Shown here: in pieces, positions 11,142 through 25,022 of the stretch | Position numbering within the stretch: position 1 is the first letter of the stretch | Layout of the letters: each line of letters begins with the position of its first letter | Assembly: GCF_012910805.1 (NCBI RefSeq) | Contig: NZ_WTVK01000001.1 | Coordinates: 151,612-215,611 of the forward strand | Length of the DNA: 64,000 nucleotides | Direction: 5' to 3' | Source of the DNA: Aromatoleum evansii | GTDB lineage: Bacteria; Pseudomonadota; Gammaproteobacteria; Burkholderiales; Rhodocyclaceae | The notes under the pieces: generated by a model | Told to the model about the DNA's origin: nothing | What the model saw: only the letters and a program-made list of their open reading frames with translations | The model's database searches: none | Made by a program: the position numbers and the translations under genes

Positions 11142-12503
11142 ATGAGCGAGATGCCGCTGACAATCGGGAAGTACCGCATCGTGAAGGAGGTGGGGCGCGG
11201 TGCGACGGCGGTCGTCTATATGGCGGAATCTGCCGATTGGCCGGTACCGATCGCCCTCAAGCTGATCCGCTTCAATGACAAGTCGAAGGATGAGTCGAAG
11301 TGGAACCGGCGCCTGCTGAAGCTGCTCAAGGCGGAGAAGGCCGTCTCGACGCGCCTTGATCATCCGCACATCATCCATGTGCACGACGTCGTGATCGAGG
11401 CCGAGCAGGCCTATGTGGTGATGGAGTATTTCCCGGGCGAATCGCTCGAGCGCTATTGCAGCTTCGAGCGCATGCTGCCGGTCCACCGGGCGATCGGGAT
11501 CGTCTTCAAGTGCTGCATGGCGCTCGATTACGCCTATCGCCAGGGTATCGTCCATCGCGACATCAAGCCCGCGAACATCCTCGTCGACGATCAGGACAAC
11601 GTGAAGATCACCGACTTCGGCCTCGCGTTGAACATCAGCAAGAAGGTGGAGTCGGACTCGACCTTCATCATGGGGGTCGGTTCGCCCGCCTACATGAGCC
11701 CGGAGCAGATCAAGGGCTATCAGCTCAACCAGAAGACGGATCTTTATTCGCTCGGGGTCGTGCTGTTCAACCTGCTCACCGGGCGCCTGCCGTTCCGGGC
11801 GAGCAACCCGGCCCAGCTGATCTACAAGATCATCAATGCGGATCCGCCGCGCGTCTCGCAGCTCAATCCCGAACTGCCCGAGCAGATGGATGCGGTGATC
11901 CGCAAGGCGCTCGAAAAGGATCTGTATTCGCGCTACAAGAATGGTGCCGAGTTCGCGAAGGAGCTGTCGGCGGTGCGCTACCAGCTGGTGGACGACACCT
12001 ACGTGCCGCCCGACACCAGTCGGTTTTCGCTGCTGCGCAAGCTGGCGTTCTTCACCGAGTTCGACGATATCGAGCTGTGGGAAGTGTTGCGCCTGTCGGC
12101 GTGGCGTGTCGTCGACTGCGGGACGACCCTGATTCGCGAAGGGGACGCGGACCAGCGCTTCGGCGTCGTCGTCGATGGCGAGATCGAAGTGTCTGTCGAC
12201 GGGCGCCGTGTGAGCCTGCTCGGTGCGGGCGAGGTGTTCGGCGAGATCGCATGGCTCGACAGCGTCCGCCACAGGCACATGACGACGGTGACCTCGGTGA
12301 GTCAGACCACCTATCTCGAGGTCAACCCTTCCGCGCTGGCGCTTGCGACGGACGAACTGCGCGAACTGTTCCGGGTCATGCTGGCGACGATTGCCGTCCG
12401 GCGCCTCGGCGAAGCGCTGCACGCACTCTCGGCGGACGGTGAGCCGGCTGTGGCCAGCAAGTTCACGGCCTCCGGGCTCGACCTGCAACTGGTCGAGGAC
12501 TGA
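11142..12503 (+). CDS. Ser/Thr protein kinase with C-terminal cyclic-nucleotide-binding-like domain
   Basis: A 453-residue Hanks-type kinase. The Gly loop GRGATAVVY (about 18-26), ATP lysine K40 (IALK), catalytic HRDIKPAN (D140), DFG (D158) and SPEQI are all present, so it should be active. The C-terminal third (about 290-400) is a cyclic-nucleotide-binding fold: residues run from [16 protein letters not shown] to [13 protein letters not shown]. The phosphate cassette has FGE, but the usual PRxA is replaced by VRHRHM, so ligand binding is doubtful. No transmembrane segment is seen. It is divergent from grpE; a link to stress signalling is inferred from position only. Confidence 0.88.
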   Translation: MSEMPLTIGKYRIVKEVGRGATAVVYMAESADWPVPIALKLIRFNDKSKDESKWNRRLLKLLKAEKAVSTRLDHPHIIHVHDVVIEAEQAYVVMEYFPGESLERYCSFERMLPVHRAIGIVFKCCMALDYAYRQGIVHRDIKPANILVDDQDNVKITDFGLALNISKKVESDSTFIMGVGSPAYMSPEQIKGYQLNQKTDLYSLGVVLFNLLTGRLPFRASNPAQLIYKIINADPPRVSQLNPELPEQMDAVIRKALEKDLYSRYKNGAEFAKELSAVRYQLVDDTYVPPDTSRFSLLRKLAFFTEFDDIELWEVLRLSAWRVVDCGTTLIREGDADQRFGVVVDGEIEVSVDGRRVSLLGAGEVFGEIAWLDSVRHRHMTTVTSVSQTTYLEVNPSALALATDELRELFRVMLATIAVRRLGEALHALSADGEPAVASKFTASGLDLQLVED

Positions 12504-12522
12504 GGCGCGGGTTCAGGTCGCC

Positions 12523-13584
12523 CTACACGCTCAGGTCGATCTGGCTGAGCGTGCCGGTTGTGCCGTCCTCGCGCAGATATAGGCTGGTCGAGCGCATCTC
12601 GCCCAGCGTGTCGTTCGCCGCGCCGCGCAGCGCGAACGGCGTGGCGACCCGTCCGAGGTAGAGGGCGCCGACCCCGGCTTCAGCTGCCGTCATGACGCTG
12701 CCAGTGCCGTCGGCTGCCGGCAGCCAGGCGCGCAGGTCGCCGAAACTTGCGTCGGCTTCATCGATCCAGCCGTTGCCGTCGGTGTCGAGGCTTGCCAGTT
12801 CGGCGAATCCGTCCCCGGTGGTCGGGCCGAAGAGCTCGCGGCCGTCGTCGATGCGTCCGTTCTGGTTGCGATCGATGGCAAGGTAGCCGCGGCCGCCGCC
12901 AAGCATTGGTACGTTTTCGGCCTGACCGTCGGTGTCGAGGTCGAAGGAGAAGCGCATGTCCGAAAGCTGGGCCGACGTGCCGGCAAAATCAAGCACCAGG
13001 GGGTCTTTTACGCGTGCGTCGCCAAGGCGCACCTGGACGCTGGAGGCCTCTACGTAGCTGCGCTCCATCTCGAGTTCCAGATCGAAACGGATTTCGCGCC
13101 CGTCGGCGGTCCTGATCACGCCTTCCGCTTTGAAGTTCGTGTATTCGTATTCCTCGGATAGCGAGTGGTATTCATACTCGACGCCGAATCCGGCGCGTTG
13201 CGTGGCGTTCGCGCCGCGGCCTGCGGCGGGTGCTTGACCGATGTTTACCTCAGCCGCCTCGTCGAGGCGGAGGTCGCCGGGGTGTAGGGTGTTGATCGCA
13301 CGTCCCGTAAGCGCCTCGATGAGATGCTTGAGGAAGCGCAAGCGCGGGTCGAGAGCCTCTTCGCCCGATTCGTCCGTGGCAGCCTCGGCCTCGCGGGCGG
13401 CGAGGGCATCGGCCGAGATCTCCACTTCAGGGCGCGCACCCGCTGCTGCGAGGGCGCCGATGCCAAGGTTCATGCCGCCGGCCGGGCGTTCGCCGACCCA
13501 CATCTCGAGCCGCTCGGAGACCTCGCGGCGATGGAAGGATAGGTGCGAAGCCTGGAGCTGAACGTCTGCCGATGCAATCTTCAT
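12523..13584 (-). CDS. uncharacterised protein with two EF-hand calcium sites
   Basis: A 353-residue protein not recognised as a named family. Two calcium-binding loops are visible: DRNQNGRIDDG (about 238-248) and DTDGNGWIDEAD (about 267-278), with a possible degenerate one at FDLDTDGQAEN (about 215-224). Such loops occur in repeat-type secreted proteins, but there is no signal peptide, transmembrane segment or RTX nonapeptide. Residues about 135-150 are rich in Tyr/Glu (EYEYHSLSEEYEYTN). The ribosome binding site is GGGG six bases before ATG. A near-consensus sigma-28 promoter precedes the gene, suggesting expression with the motility regulon. No flagellar genes are in the window. Confidence 0.75.
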   Translation of the reverse strand: MKIASADVQLQASHLSFHRREVSERLEMWVGERPAGGMNLGIGALAAAGARPEVEISADALAAREAEAATDESGEEALDPRLRFLKHLIEALTGRAINTLHPGDLRLDEAAEVNIGQAPAAGRGANATQRAGFGVEYEYHSLSEEYEYTNFKAEGVIRTADGREIRFDLELEMERSYVEASSVQVRLGDARVKDPLVLDFAGTSAQLSDMRFSFDLDTDGQAENVPMLGGGRGYLAIDRNQNGRIDDGRELFGPTTGDGFAELASLDTDGNGWIDEADASFGDLRAWLPAADGTGSVMTAAEAGVGALYLGRVATPFALRGAANDTLGEMRSTSLYLREDGTTGTLSQIDLSV

Positions 13585-13617
13585 TGCGATCCCCTGCGGG
13601 CTGCTTAAGTGCAGGTT

Positions 13618-13644
13618 TTAACGGCAGATTTCCGAAAAACTTCA
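13618..13644 (-). promoter_or_regulatory. sigma-28 (FliA) type promoter of the EF-hand gene
   Basis: Read on the minus strand: TGAAGTTT (13644-13637), 11-base spacer, GCCGTTAA (13625-13618). The enterobacterial FliA consensus is TAAAGTTT-N11-GCCGATAA, so each half matches 7 of 8 with the exact spacing. The predicted transcript start near 13611 leaves a leader of about 27 bases with a good ribosome binding site. Confidence 0.68.
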
Positions 13645-13759
13645 GGTTGTCCGCAAAAAGAAAAATCGACGTCGGCGCATGCTCTCCCGCACGGCCGCCA
13701 GGCGGTCGACCCGCAAGCGGTTGATGAGCTCAGGCATGAGCATCACTGCGGATTCATCG

Positions 13760-14857
13760 TCAGCACTTGGCACCGGCGACGCGTGCGCGTTGGGCGCTGG
13801 CGGCGAGTGCCTGCGGCTCGACTGATGGACGGGTCAGCCAGTTGCCGAGGTTGTCCTGCACGATGTCGCGCAGCGCGGTGATCCAGTCGTCCCGTTCGTT
13901 CAGGCAGGGTATGTAATGGAATTCCTTTCCGCCGCAGGACAGGAACGCATGGCGGCATTCCATCGCGATCTCCTCCAGGGTTTCCAGGCAGTCTGCCGGA
14001 AAACCCGGGCACATCACGTCCACCCGTGCCGTGCCCTGGCGCGCCAGCGATTCGAGCGTCGGCTGGGTGTAGGGTTTCAGCCATTCGGCCTTGCCGAAGC
14101 GCGACTGGAAGGTCAGCTGCCAGCGGTCATCCGTCAGTCCGAGTTCTCTGGCGACAAGGCGCGCCGTCACATGGCATTCGCAGTGATAGGGATCGCCGAG
14201 ATCGAGCGATCGCCGCGGGATGCCGTGGAAGCTCATCACCAGCTTGTCGCCCTCGCCGTTCTTCATCCAGTGGTCGCGCACGCTCTGCGCGAGTGCCGCG
14301 ATATAACCAGGGTGGTCGTGGAAATTGCGCACGTAGCGGATCTCGGGCTGGTTGCGCCAGTGTGCAAGGCAATCCGCGACTTCGTCGAGCACGCTCGCAG
14401 TCGTGCTTGCGGCATATTGGGGATACATCGGCACGATCAGGATGCGATCGCAGCCGTCTGCCTTCATGCGGTTGAGCATCTCGGGCACGGATGGCGAACC
14501 GTAGCGCATCGCCCACTCGACCTGCAGCCCGGTGATGCCTGCGTGGCCGAGGTAGCCCGCAAGCAGCTTCGTCTGACGTTCCGTATGCACCTTCAGCGGC
14601 GAGCCTTCGTCCATCCAGATCGTCGCGTATTTCGCGGCCGACTTTCGCGGGCGGGTGTTCAGGATGATGCCGTTGAGGATCGGCCACCATATCGGCGCCG
14701 GGATCTCGACCACGCGCGGGTCGGACAGGAACTGCTTCAGGTACGGGCGAACGGCTGCGGCAGTAGGGGCCGCGGGCGATCCCAGATTGACGAGCAAGAC
14801 GCCGGTGCGTACGGGTGTGCCATGCGTCCAGGCGGGTTCGGGCCAGTAACGGGCCAT
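13760..14857 (-). CDS. hemH: ferrochelatase
   Basis: Inserts ferrous iron into protoporphyrin IX, the last step of heme synthesis. The 365-residue protein starts [10 protein letters not shown] and shows [12 protein letters not shown] near the N-terminus, MRYGSPSV, the catalytic-histidine block [12 protein letters not shown] and the C-terminal [15 protein letters not shown] block. Length agrees with proteobacterial HemH. It follows hrcA by about 30 bases on the same strand and is probably co-transcribed with it. Confidence 0.96.
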   Translation of the reverse strand: MARYWPEPAWTHGTPVRTGVLLVNLGSPAAPTAAAVRPYLKQFLSDPRVVEIPAPIWWPILNGIILNTRPRKSAAKYATIWMDEGSPLKVHTERQTKLLAGYLGHAGITGLQVEWAMRYGSPSVPEMLNRMKADGCDRILIVPMYPQYAASTTASVLDEVADCLAHWRNQPEIRYVRNFHDHPGYIAALAQSVRDHWMKNGEGDKLVMSFHGIPRRSLDLGDPYHCECHVTARLVARELGLTDDRWQLTFQSRFGKAEWLKPYTQPTLESLARQGTARVDVMCPGFPADCLETLEEIAMECRHAFLSCGGKEFHYIPCLNERDDWITALRDIVQDNLGNWLTRPSVEPQALAASAQRARVAGAKC

Positions 14858-14887
14858 GCTGATCCTTGTGTGAGTGTTGCGCGCCGC

Positions 14888-15916
14888 TCAGTTGGCGTTC
14901 GACAGCGCGTTCGAGAGCAGGCGGGCCGTGATGTCGACGATGGGTATCACGCGATCATAAGCCATGCGCGTCGGTCCGATCACGCCGACGGATCCGACGA
15001 TGCGACCGTTGACCTCGTAGCCGGCGGTCACGACGCTGCAGCCGTCGAGCTGCGACAGTCCCGATTCGTCACCGATGAAGATCTGCACCCCCTGGGCGCG
15101 ATTGGACAGGTCGAGGAGCTGGATGAGTCCCGTCTTCTGCTCGAACAGCTTGAACAGCTCGCGCAGCCGCGCCATGTTCGACGACAGGTCCTCGATGTCG
15201 AGCAGATTGGTTTCTCCCGACAGCACGTAGCGGGAGCTGTCGTCCTGGACTGCCGCGCTGCCGGTTTCGACCGCCGCGTTCATCAGCTCGCTCATGTCGC
15301 TGCGCAGCTGCTTCAGCTCGGCCCGGATGCGGGTGCGAATGTCGTCGAATCCCAGTCCGGCGCAGTGTTCGGTGAGATAGTTGGCTGCTTCCACCAGTTC
15401 CGATGGCGAGTACGAGCGCCGGGTATGGATGATGCGGTTCTGCACGTCCCCTGCCGTCGTGACGATGATCAGCAGGATGCGGTTTTCCGACAGGCTGATG
15501 AACTCGATCTGGCGGATCTTGATCAGGTCGCGACGCGGCGAAACGACGACCCCGGCGAACTGCGTGAGCTCCGACAGCAGGTGCGATGCGGAACTGATCA
15601 GGCGTTGGGGCTGGTCGGGCTGCAGCTGCCCCTTCAGTTCGCGCAGCTGCGCCTGTTCCAGGGGTTGCACGGTCAGCAGCGAGTCAACGAAGAAGCGGTA
15701 GCCGAGTGCCGTCGGAATGCGCCCGGCCGAAGTGTGGGGGCTCGCGATGAAGCCCATTTCCTCGAGGTCGCTCATCACGTTGCGTACCGTTGCGGGCGAC
15801 AGCTCGAGACCCGAGTAGCGCGAAAGCGCACGCGAGCCCACCGGCTGCCCTTCCACGATGTAGCGTTCGATGAGGGTCTTGAGCAGGATCTGGGAGCGCG
15901 GGTCGAGCGGTTTCAT
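14888..15916 (-). CDS. hrcA: heat-inducible transcription repressor HrcA
   Basis: Winged-helix repressor of 342 residues that, in the family, represses chaperone genes by binding CIRCE operators. The N-terminal region has [45 protein letters not shown] (helix-turn-helix), followed by the GAF-like and C-terminal regions ([20 protein letters not shown]). No CIRCE element was seen near dnaK or grpE here, so its targets (probably groESL) lie elsewhere. Divergent from nadK across an 84-base gap. Confidence 0.96.
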   Translation of the reverse strand: MKPLDPRSQILLKTLIERYIVEGQPVGSRALSRYSGLELSPATVRNVMSDLEEMGFIASPHTSAGRIPTALGYRFFVDSLLTVQPLEQAQLRELKGQLQPDQPQRLISSASHLLSELTQFAGVVVSPRRDLIKIRQIEFISLSENRILLIIVTTAGDVQNRIIHTRRSYSPSELVEAANYLTEHCAGLGFDDIRTRIRAELKQLRSDMSELMNAAVETGSAAVQDDSSRYVLSGETNLLDIEDLSSNMARLRELFKLFEQKTGLIQLLDLSNRAQGVQIFIGDESGLSQLDGCSVVTAGYEVNGRIVGSVGVIGPTRMAYDRVIPIVDITARLLSNALSNAN

Positions 15917-16000
15917 GACGGTAAGAAGTAATTTCCCCGATTCTATGGAAGTGCCGGCGCCTCTGCCAAGGTTCTCGGCGATTGTGGTTTAATCCGCGGC

Positions 16001-16885
16001 ATGAGCCAGAGCTTCAATACCATTGCCCTGATCGGCAAATACCAGAGCCCGGATGTCGCTGGCGCGGTCCTCTCGATAGCCAGTTTCCTGCGCGAAAGGG
16101 GGCTGGCTGTATGGATCGAGCAAGGTACCGCAAGTTCCATCGGGCTCGTCGGCGAGTTCGCCACCGTGACCTATGACGAGATCGGCGCCCAGGCCGATCT
16201 TGCCGTCGTCCTCGGGGGCGACGGCACGATGCTGAATACCGCCCGCCGGTTGTCCGAACATGCGGTGCCACTCGTCGGCATCAACCAGGGCAGGCTGGGC
16301 TTTCTCACGGATATCCCGCGCAAGGAAGCCTTGAACAAGCTTGCCGAGATCCTCGACGGACGTTTTGTCGAAGAGGCGCGCACCATGCTCGACGCCGAAG
16401 TCGTTCGCGGCGGGCAGCGCGTTTTCCACACGCTCGCGTTCAACGACGTCGTCGTGAACAAGGGCGATTTCGGCCGCATGATCGAGTTCGATCTGTCGAT
16501 CGACGGCGAGTATGTCTACACGCAGCGTTCGGACGGCATGATCATCACCACGCCGACCGGGTCCACCGCCTATGCCTTGTCGGCCAACGGCCCGATCCTG
16601 CATCCCACGGTCGGCGGCATCGCCCTCGTGCCGCTGTGTCCGCACGCCCTTACCGCCCGGCCGATCACCCTCCCGGACAGCTGCCGGATCGCGATCGAGC
16701 TGCTCTCCCCGCACGACGCCCGCATCCATTTCGACGGCCAGACGCGTTTCGATGCACATGCCGGCGACGTCGTCAGGATTACGCGTTCGCCCAAGGTGGT
16801 GCGTTTCCTGCACCCCGAAGGGTACAGTTACTTCGCCATGCTGCGCGGCAAGCTCCACTGGAGCGCCACGCCGCGACTGCCCTGA
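16001..16885 (+). CDS. nadK: NAD kinase
   Basis: Phosphorylates NAD to NADP. The 294-residue protein has the NAD-kinase signature VVLGGDGTML near residue 70, NQGRLGFLTDI and the TPTGSTAYALSANGPILHP block that forms the NAD site. Length is typical. It is followed by recN after 36 bases on the same strand. A weak TTTAAT -10-like hexamer lies just before the start codon. Confidence 0.97.
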   Translation: MSQSFNTIALIGKYQSPDVAGAVLSIASFLRERGLAVWIEQGTASSIGLVGEFATVTYDEIGAQADLAVVLGGDGTMLNTARRLSEHAVPLVGINQGRLGFLTDIPRKEALNKLAEILDGRFVEEARTMLDAEVVRGGQRVFHTLAFNDVVVNKGDFGRMIEFDLSIDGEYVYTQRSDGMIITTPTGSTAYALSANGPILHPTVGGIALVPLCPHALTARPITLPDSCRIAIELLSPHDARIHFDGQTRFDAHAGDVVRITRSPKVVRFLHPEGYSYFAMLRGKLHWSATPRLP

Positions 16886-16921
16886 TCTCCTTTCTCACTT
16901 CAGCCTCCTTCTGCGACGCCT

Positions 16922-18586
16922 ATGCTCCGCCGCCTGACCATCCGTGATTTCGTGATTGTCGATCGCCTCGAACTCGATTTTCTGGCGGGTTTCGGCGCGC
17001 TTACGGGCGAGACGGGGGCGGGCAAGTCCATCCTGCTCGACGCGCTGGGGCTTGCTCTGGGGGGGCGTGCCGACGCCGGCGCGGTGCGTGTCGGCCGCGA
17101 CAAGGCCGATATCGCGGCCGAATTTGATCTTCCCGCTGACGGCAGCCTCACCGACTGGTTGGCCGCGCAGGACTTGCCGGCCGACGAGGGCATGGCGATC
17201 CTGCGGCGCGTTGTGGAGGCGGGGGGGCGGTCGCGGGCCTGGATCAACGGCGTGCCGGTCACGCAGGCACAGTTGCGCGAGGCTGGGGACCGGCTCGCCG
17301 ACATTCATGGGCAGCATGCGCATCATGCCCTGCTCAGAGGCGATGCACAGCGTGCGCTGATCGATGCGCACGCCGCTGCAGAGCCCCTCGCCAAGGAGGT
17401 TGCCGACCGCTTTCGCGACTGGCAGCGGCTGGTCGAGCTGCGCCGGGCGGCCGAGCAGGACTCGGCCGCTTCCGAGCGCGAACGGGACCTGCTTGCGTGG
17501 CAGATAGATGAACTGCGTAACCTTGCGTTCGACGCCGGCGAGTGGGCCGAGATCAATCAGGAGCACGCACGCCTGGCGCATGCCGCGGGTCTCATGGAGG
17601 GGGCGGACGAGGCCCTTGCGACGCTGGGCGAAGGGGAGGGTGCCGTCACCTCCCTGTTGCGTCACATATGTGTGCGTGTCGACGCCATGGCCGACATCGA
17701 CCCGGGGCTCGGGGACCTGCGGGAACTGCTCTCCGGGGCTGCCATCCAGGCGGACGAGGCCTTGCATGCGCTGCGGCGCTATCGCGACCGGCTGGACCTC
17801 GATCCGCTGCGGCTCGCCGAGATCGAGCGCCGCATCGGCGCCGTGACCGACCTCGCGCGCAAGTATCGGGTTGATCCCGAGGGGCTGCCCGACTTGCTCG
17901 ACGAGTGGGTGCGGAAGCTCGATGAACTGGTCGCGCAGGCGGATCCCGTCCATCTCGCCGAGCAGGAAGCTCAGGCAAGGGCAGCATACGATCAGGCGGC
18001 GTCACGCCTCTCGGCGGCGCGTCGCCCGGCTGCCGAGCGCCTGTCGAGCGAGATCAGCGAGGCGATGCAGACGCTGGCGATGGCGGGTGGCCAGTTTGCG
18101 GTGGCGCTCGAACCGTGTGCGCCCTCCGCGCATGGCGTCGAAACCGTCGAGTTCCGCGTCGTCGCCAATCCGAGCCAGCCCTTGCGCCCCCTGGCCAAGG
18201 TCGCTTCGGGGGGCGAGCTGTCGCGCATCGGCCTGGCGATCCAGGTCATGACGAGCCGCGATTCCGCGACGCCGACGCTGATCTTCGATGAGGTCGATGT
18301 CGGCATCGGTGGCGGTGTCGCGGAAATTGTAGGGAAGCTCCTGCACCGGCTCGGTCGGGAGCGACAGGTCCTGTGCGTCACCCATCTTCCCCAGGTTGCC
18401 GCATGCGCCGATTGGCAGTGGAACATCGCCAAGTCGAACCGCGGCGACGAGGTCGTCAGTGCCGTCACGCCGCTCGAGGCCGATGGTCGGATCGAGGAGA
18501 TCGCGCGCATGCTCGGGGGGGTCAATATCACCGACACCACCCGCCGCCATGCCGCAGAAATGCTCGGGGTAAGCCCGGCGCTATAG
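16922..18586 (+). CDS. recN: DNA repair protein RecN
   Basis: SMC-like ATPase of 554 residues acting in double-strand break repair. Walker A GETGAGKS (about 29-36), the central coiled coil with long Ala/Glu/Arg-rich stretches, the ABC signature KVASGGELSRIGLAI and Walker B LIFDEVDVGIGG are present, followed by VLCVTHLPQVAA. Length is standard. RecN is SOS-regulated in many bacteria, but no LexA-type CTG-N10-CAG box was seen in the short gap after nadK. It ends 31 bases from the convergent fur gene. Confidence 0.96.
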   Translation: MLRRLTIRDFVIVDRLELDFLAGFGALTGETGAGKSILLDALGLALGGRADAGAVRVGRDKADIAAEFDLPADGSLTDWLAAQDLPADEGMAILRRVVEAGGRSRAWINGVPVTQAQLREAGDRLADIHGQHAHHALLRGDAQRALIDAHAAAEPLAKEVADRFRDWQRLVELRRAAEQDSAASERERDLLAWQIDELRNLAFDAGEWAEINQEHARLAHAAGLMEGADEALATLGEGEGAVTSLLRHICVRVDAMADIDPGLGDLRELLSGAAIQADEALHALRRYRDRLDLDPLRLAEIERRIGAVTDLARKYRVDPEGLPDLLDEWVRKLDELVAQADPVHLAEQEAQARAAYDQAASRLSAARRPAAERLSSEISEAMQTLAMAGGQFAVALEPCAPSAHGVETVEFRVVANPSQPLRPLAKVASGGELSRIGLAIQVMTSRDSATPTLIFDEVDVGIGGGVAEIVGKLLHRLGRERQVLCVTHLPQVAACADWQWNIAKSNRGDEVVSAVTPLEADGRIEEIARMLGGVNITDTTRRHAAEMLGVSPAL

Positions 18587-18617
18587 TCGCCGATGACTCG
18601 TCCGGAAGGTCGCGGCC

Positions 18618-19049
18618 TCACAGCTTGCGATTCGGGCAGTCTTTCCTGAGGCAGTCGACGTACAGGTACAGCGCGTGCTCGCGGACCGCGAAACCGCGCT
18701 CCTGTGCGATCTGATTCTGCCGGCGCTCGATCTCCGCGTCGAAGAATTCCTCCACCTTTCCGCACTGTACGCAGACGAGGTGGTCGTGATGGCCGCTTTC
18801 CTTCAGTTCGAAGACGGCCTTGCCCGACTCGAAATAGTGCCGTTCGAGCAAGCCGGCCTGCTCGAACTGCGTCAGGACGCGGTAAACGGTGGCAAGTCCG
18901 ATGTCCATCCCTTCCGCCATCAGCAGACGATACACGTCCTCGGCGGTGAGATGCCGCAGGTCCGACGTCTGGAACAGATCGAGGATCTTCAGGCGCGGGT
19001 AGGTGGCCTTGAGGCCTATATTTTTTAGGTTTTGCGAGTTCTCTGACAT
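18618..19049 (-). CDS. fur: ferric uptake regulator Fur
   Basis: Iron-responsive repressor of 143 residues. The N-terminal winged helix covers [15 protein letters not shown] to [15 protein letters not shown], and metal-binding residues are in [18 protein letters not shown]. It is divergent from bamE, with 120 bases between them holding AT-rich sequence (TATGATATATTTTTTC). The same fur/bamE arrangement is common in Betaproteobacteria. An autoregulatory Fur box was not clearly recognisable in the gap. Confidence 0.97.
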   Translation of the reverse strand: MSENSQNLKNIGLKATYPRLKILDLFQTSDLRHLTAEDVYRLLMAEGMDIGLATVYRVLTQFEQAGLLERHYFESGKAVFELKESGHHDHLVCVQCGKVEEFFDAEIERRQNQIAQERGFAVREHALYLYVDCLRKDCPNRKL

Positions 19050-19169
19050 AGTCGCTCTGTTGGCTTGCAGTTCGCGCGGCAGCGTGGCTGCTGGCTACGT
19101 ATGATATATTTTTTCGCCTTTGTCTGAAAAAGATACGCCGTTCGGCGCCAACGACCAAGATCTCCATTC

Positions 19170-19586
19170 ATGCGCGCATTGATTCTTCCGGCGGTCGTCG
19201 CCGTCGCGGGCCTCGTGGCCGGTTGTTCCTTTACCTCCCTGGCCGATCGGTTGAATCCCCATCGCGTCGACGTGCGCCAGGGCAATTACGTCGATCAGGA
19301 AATGGTCGCGCGCCTCAAGAAGGGCATGACGCGAGAGCAGGTGCGCTTCGCTCTCGGTACCCCGCTCGTGACCGACGTCTTTCATGCCGATCGCTGGGAT
19401 TACGTTTATATCTTCCGCCCCGGGCGTGGCGAACCTCAGCAGCGGGTCCTCAGTGTCTTCTTCGTGGGTGACAAGCTCGAGCGGGTTTCCGGCGATGTGC
19501 AGTCGGGCGATGCGTCCGGCGCTGCGGCTGCGGCGCAGACCGAGCGATCGCGCGTGATCGAGATCGCGCCCGCAACCAAGCAGTGA
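19170..19586 (+). CDS. bamE: outer membrane assembly lipoprotein BamE
   Basis: Small lipoprotein of the BAM complex, which inserts beta-barrel proteins into the outer membrane. The 138-residue precursor has a lipoprotein signal ending in the lipobox LVAGC (modified Cys at about residue 19). The SmpA/OmlA fold is recognised from VDQEMVARLKKGMTREQVRFALGTPLVTDVFHADRWDYVY. The C-terminal tail is Ala-rich. It is transcribed away from fur and toward dapB, 35 bases downstream. Confidence 0.94.
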   Translation: MRALILPAVVAVAGLVAGCSFTSLADRLNPHRVDVRQGNYVDQEMVARLKKGMTREQVRFALGTPLVTDVFHADRWDYVYIFRPGRGEPQQRVLSVFFVGDKLERVSGDVQSGDASGAAAAAQTERSRVIEIAPATKQ

Positions 19587-19621
19587 TGTCGTTATTCGCA
19601 TCGCCCACAGGATCTGACTGA

Positions 19622-20428
<807 letters not shown>

Positions 20429-20454
20429 GCCGTTGCGGCGGATCGTCGCCGTCG

Positions 20455-20483
20455 TTGCCTCGGGCGGCGCCAAACGATACAAT
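20455..20483 (+). promoter_or_regulatory. sigma-70 promoter of carAB
   Basis: TTGCCT (20455-20460), a 17-base spacer and TACAAT (20478-20483). Transcription would start near 20490, about 110 bases before the carA start, and would run straight into the terminator-like hairpin at 20501-20536. Confidence 0.55.
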
Positions 20484-20500
20484 TCAGCGGTTTAGACAAG

Positions 20501-20536
20501 CGGGATTGGCCGACCAGCGGCTCGTCCCGTTTTTTT
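20501..20536 (+). terminator. leader terminator (possible attenuator) upstream of carA
   Basis: CGGGA (20501-20505) pairs with TCCCG (20525-20529), with an internal GCCG/CGGC stem after a small internal loop, followed directly by seven T residues (20530-20536). It lies downstream of the carA promoter and 61 bases before the start codon, so it could stop carAB transcripts conditionally. It could equally terminate dapB transcripts. Confidence 0.6.
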
Positions 20537-20597
20537 CACGTTCGGGCAGGCCTGCTGCGCTTGCCCCTGTCTTTTCGGCTGAACTCAGGAGTTTGTC

Positions 20598-21740
20598 GTG
20601 ACTGCTTCCCCGCCCGCCCTACTAGCACTCGCCGATGGGACGGTATTTTTCGGCAAGGGAATCGGTGCGGCCGGCAGCACGGTTGGTGAGGTGGTGTTCA
20701 ACACCTCGATGTCCGGTTACCAGGAAATCCTCACCGACCCGAGCTACTGCCGCCAGATCGTAACGCTGACTTATCCGCACATCGGGAATACCGGCGTGAA
20801 CCGCGAGGACGTGGAGTCCGGACGTGTGCACGCGGCCGGCCTCGTCATCCGCGATCTTCCCATCCTTCCGTCCAACTTTCGCATGGACCAGACCCTCGAT
20901 GCCTATCTCAAGGCCGAGAACGTGGTCGCCATCGCCGGTATCGATACCCGCAAGCTGACGCGCGTGCTGCGCGAGAAGGGCGCCCAGGCCGGCTGCATCG
21001 TCACCGCGGCCGACGGAGCGCCGCTCAATGCGGAAGCCGCGATCGCCCAGGCGCGTGCCTTCCCGGGTCTTGCCGGCATGGACCTCGCAAAGGTCGTGAG
21101 TGCAGACCGTGCCGTCGAATGGAGCGAAGGCGAATGGATCCTCGGCGCCGGCTACCAGGCCGACCCGAAGGCCCGCTTCCACGTCGTCGCCTATGACTTC
21201 GGGGTCAAGCGCAACATCCTGCGCATGCTGGCGAGTCGCGGCTGCCGGCTCACCGTCGTGCCCGCGCAGACTCCCGCAGCGGACGTGCTCGCGCTCAATC
21301 CGGACGGGATCTTCCTGTCGAACGGTCCCGGCGACCCTGAGCCCTGCGACTATGCGATCGCCGCGATCCGCGAGTTCCTCGCCCGTGGCATCCCGACCTT
21401 CGGCATCTGCCTCGGTCATCAACTGATGGCGCTCGCGTCGGGGGCGAAGACCGTGAAGATGAAGTTCGGCCATCACGGCGCGAACCACCCGGTCAAGGAT
21501 CTCGACACCGGACAGGTGCTCATCACCAGCCAGAACCATGGCTTCGCGGTCGATGCCGACACGCTGCCGGCGAACCTGCGTCCGACCCATGTGTCGCTGT
21601 TCGACGGCAGTCTGCAGGGTATGGAACGCACCGACGTGCCGGCGTTCTGCTTCCAGGGGCATCCGGAGGCGAGCCCCGGTCCGCACGACGTCGCCTACCT
21701 GTTCGACCGCTTCATCAAGCTGCTCGAAGCGCGTAAATGA
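20598..21740 (+). CDS. carA: carbamoyl phosphate synthetase small subunit (glutaminase)
   Basis: Hydrolyses glutamine and passes ammonia to CarB for carbamoyl phosphate, which feeds pyrimidine and arginine synthesis. The 380-residue protein has the N-terminal CPSase domain ([11 protein letters not shown]) and a class I glutamine amidotransferase domain with the nucleophile in GICLGHQ and histidine in [13 protein letters not shown]. The start codon is GTG or ATG-like at 20598 with AGGAG upstream. carB follows after 54 bases. Confidence 0.97.
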   Translation: MTASPPALLALADGTVFFGKGIGAAGSTVGEVVFNTSMSGYQEILTDPSYCRQIVTLTYPHIGNTGVNREDVESGRVHAAGLVIRDLPILPSNFRMDQTLDAYLKAENVVAIAGIDTRKLTRVLREKGAQAGCIVTAADGAPLNAEAAIAQARAFPGLAGMDLAKVVSADRAVEWSEGEWILGAGYQADPKARFHVVAYDFGVKRNILRMLASRGCRLTVVPAQTPAADVLALNPDGIFLSNGPGDPEPCDYAIAAIREFLARGIPTFGICLGHQLMALASGAKTVKMKFGHHGANHPVKDLDTGQVLITSQNHGFAVDADTLPANLRPTHVSLFDGSLQGMERTDVPAFCFQGHPEASPGPHDVAYLFDRFIKLLEARK

Positions 21741-21794
21741 TTCGCAAGCGGCAGCCCGCGCTGCCGCTCCCCAACGCAAGACCGAGGTTAGGCA

Positions 21795-25018
<3,224 letters not shown>

Positions 25019-25022
<4 letters not shown>

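Noticed and set aside
16886..16921. LexA/SOS box before recN
   Set aside because: No CTGT-N8-ACAG-like palindrome in the short nadK-recN gap.
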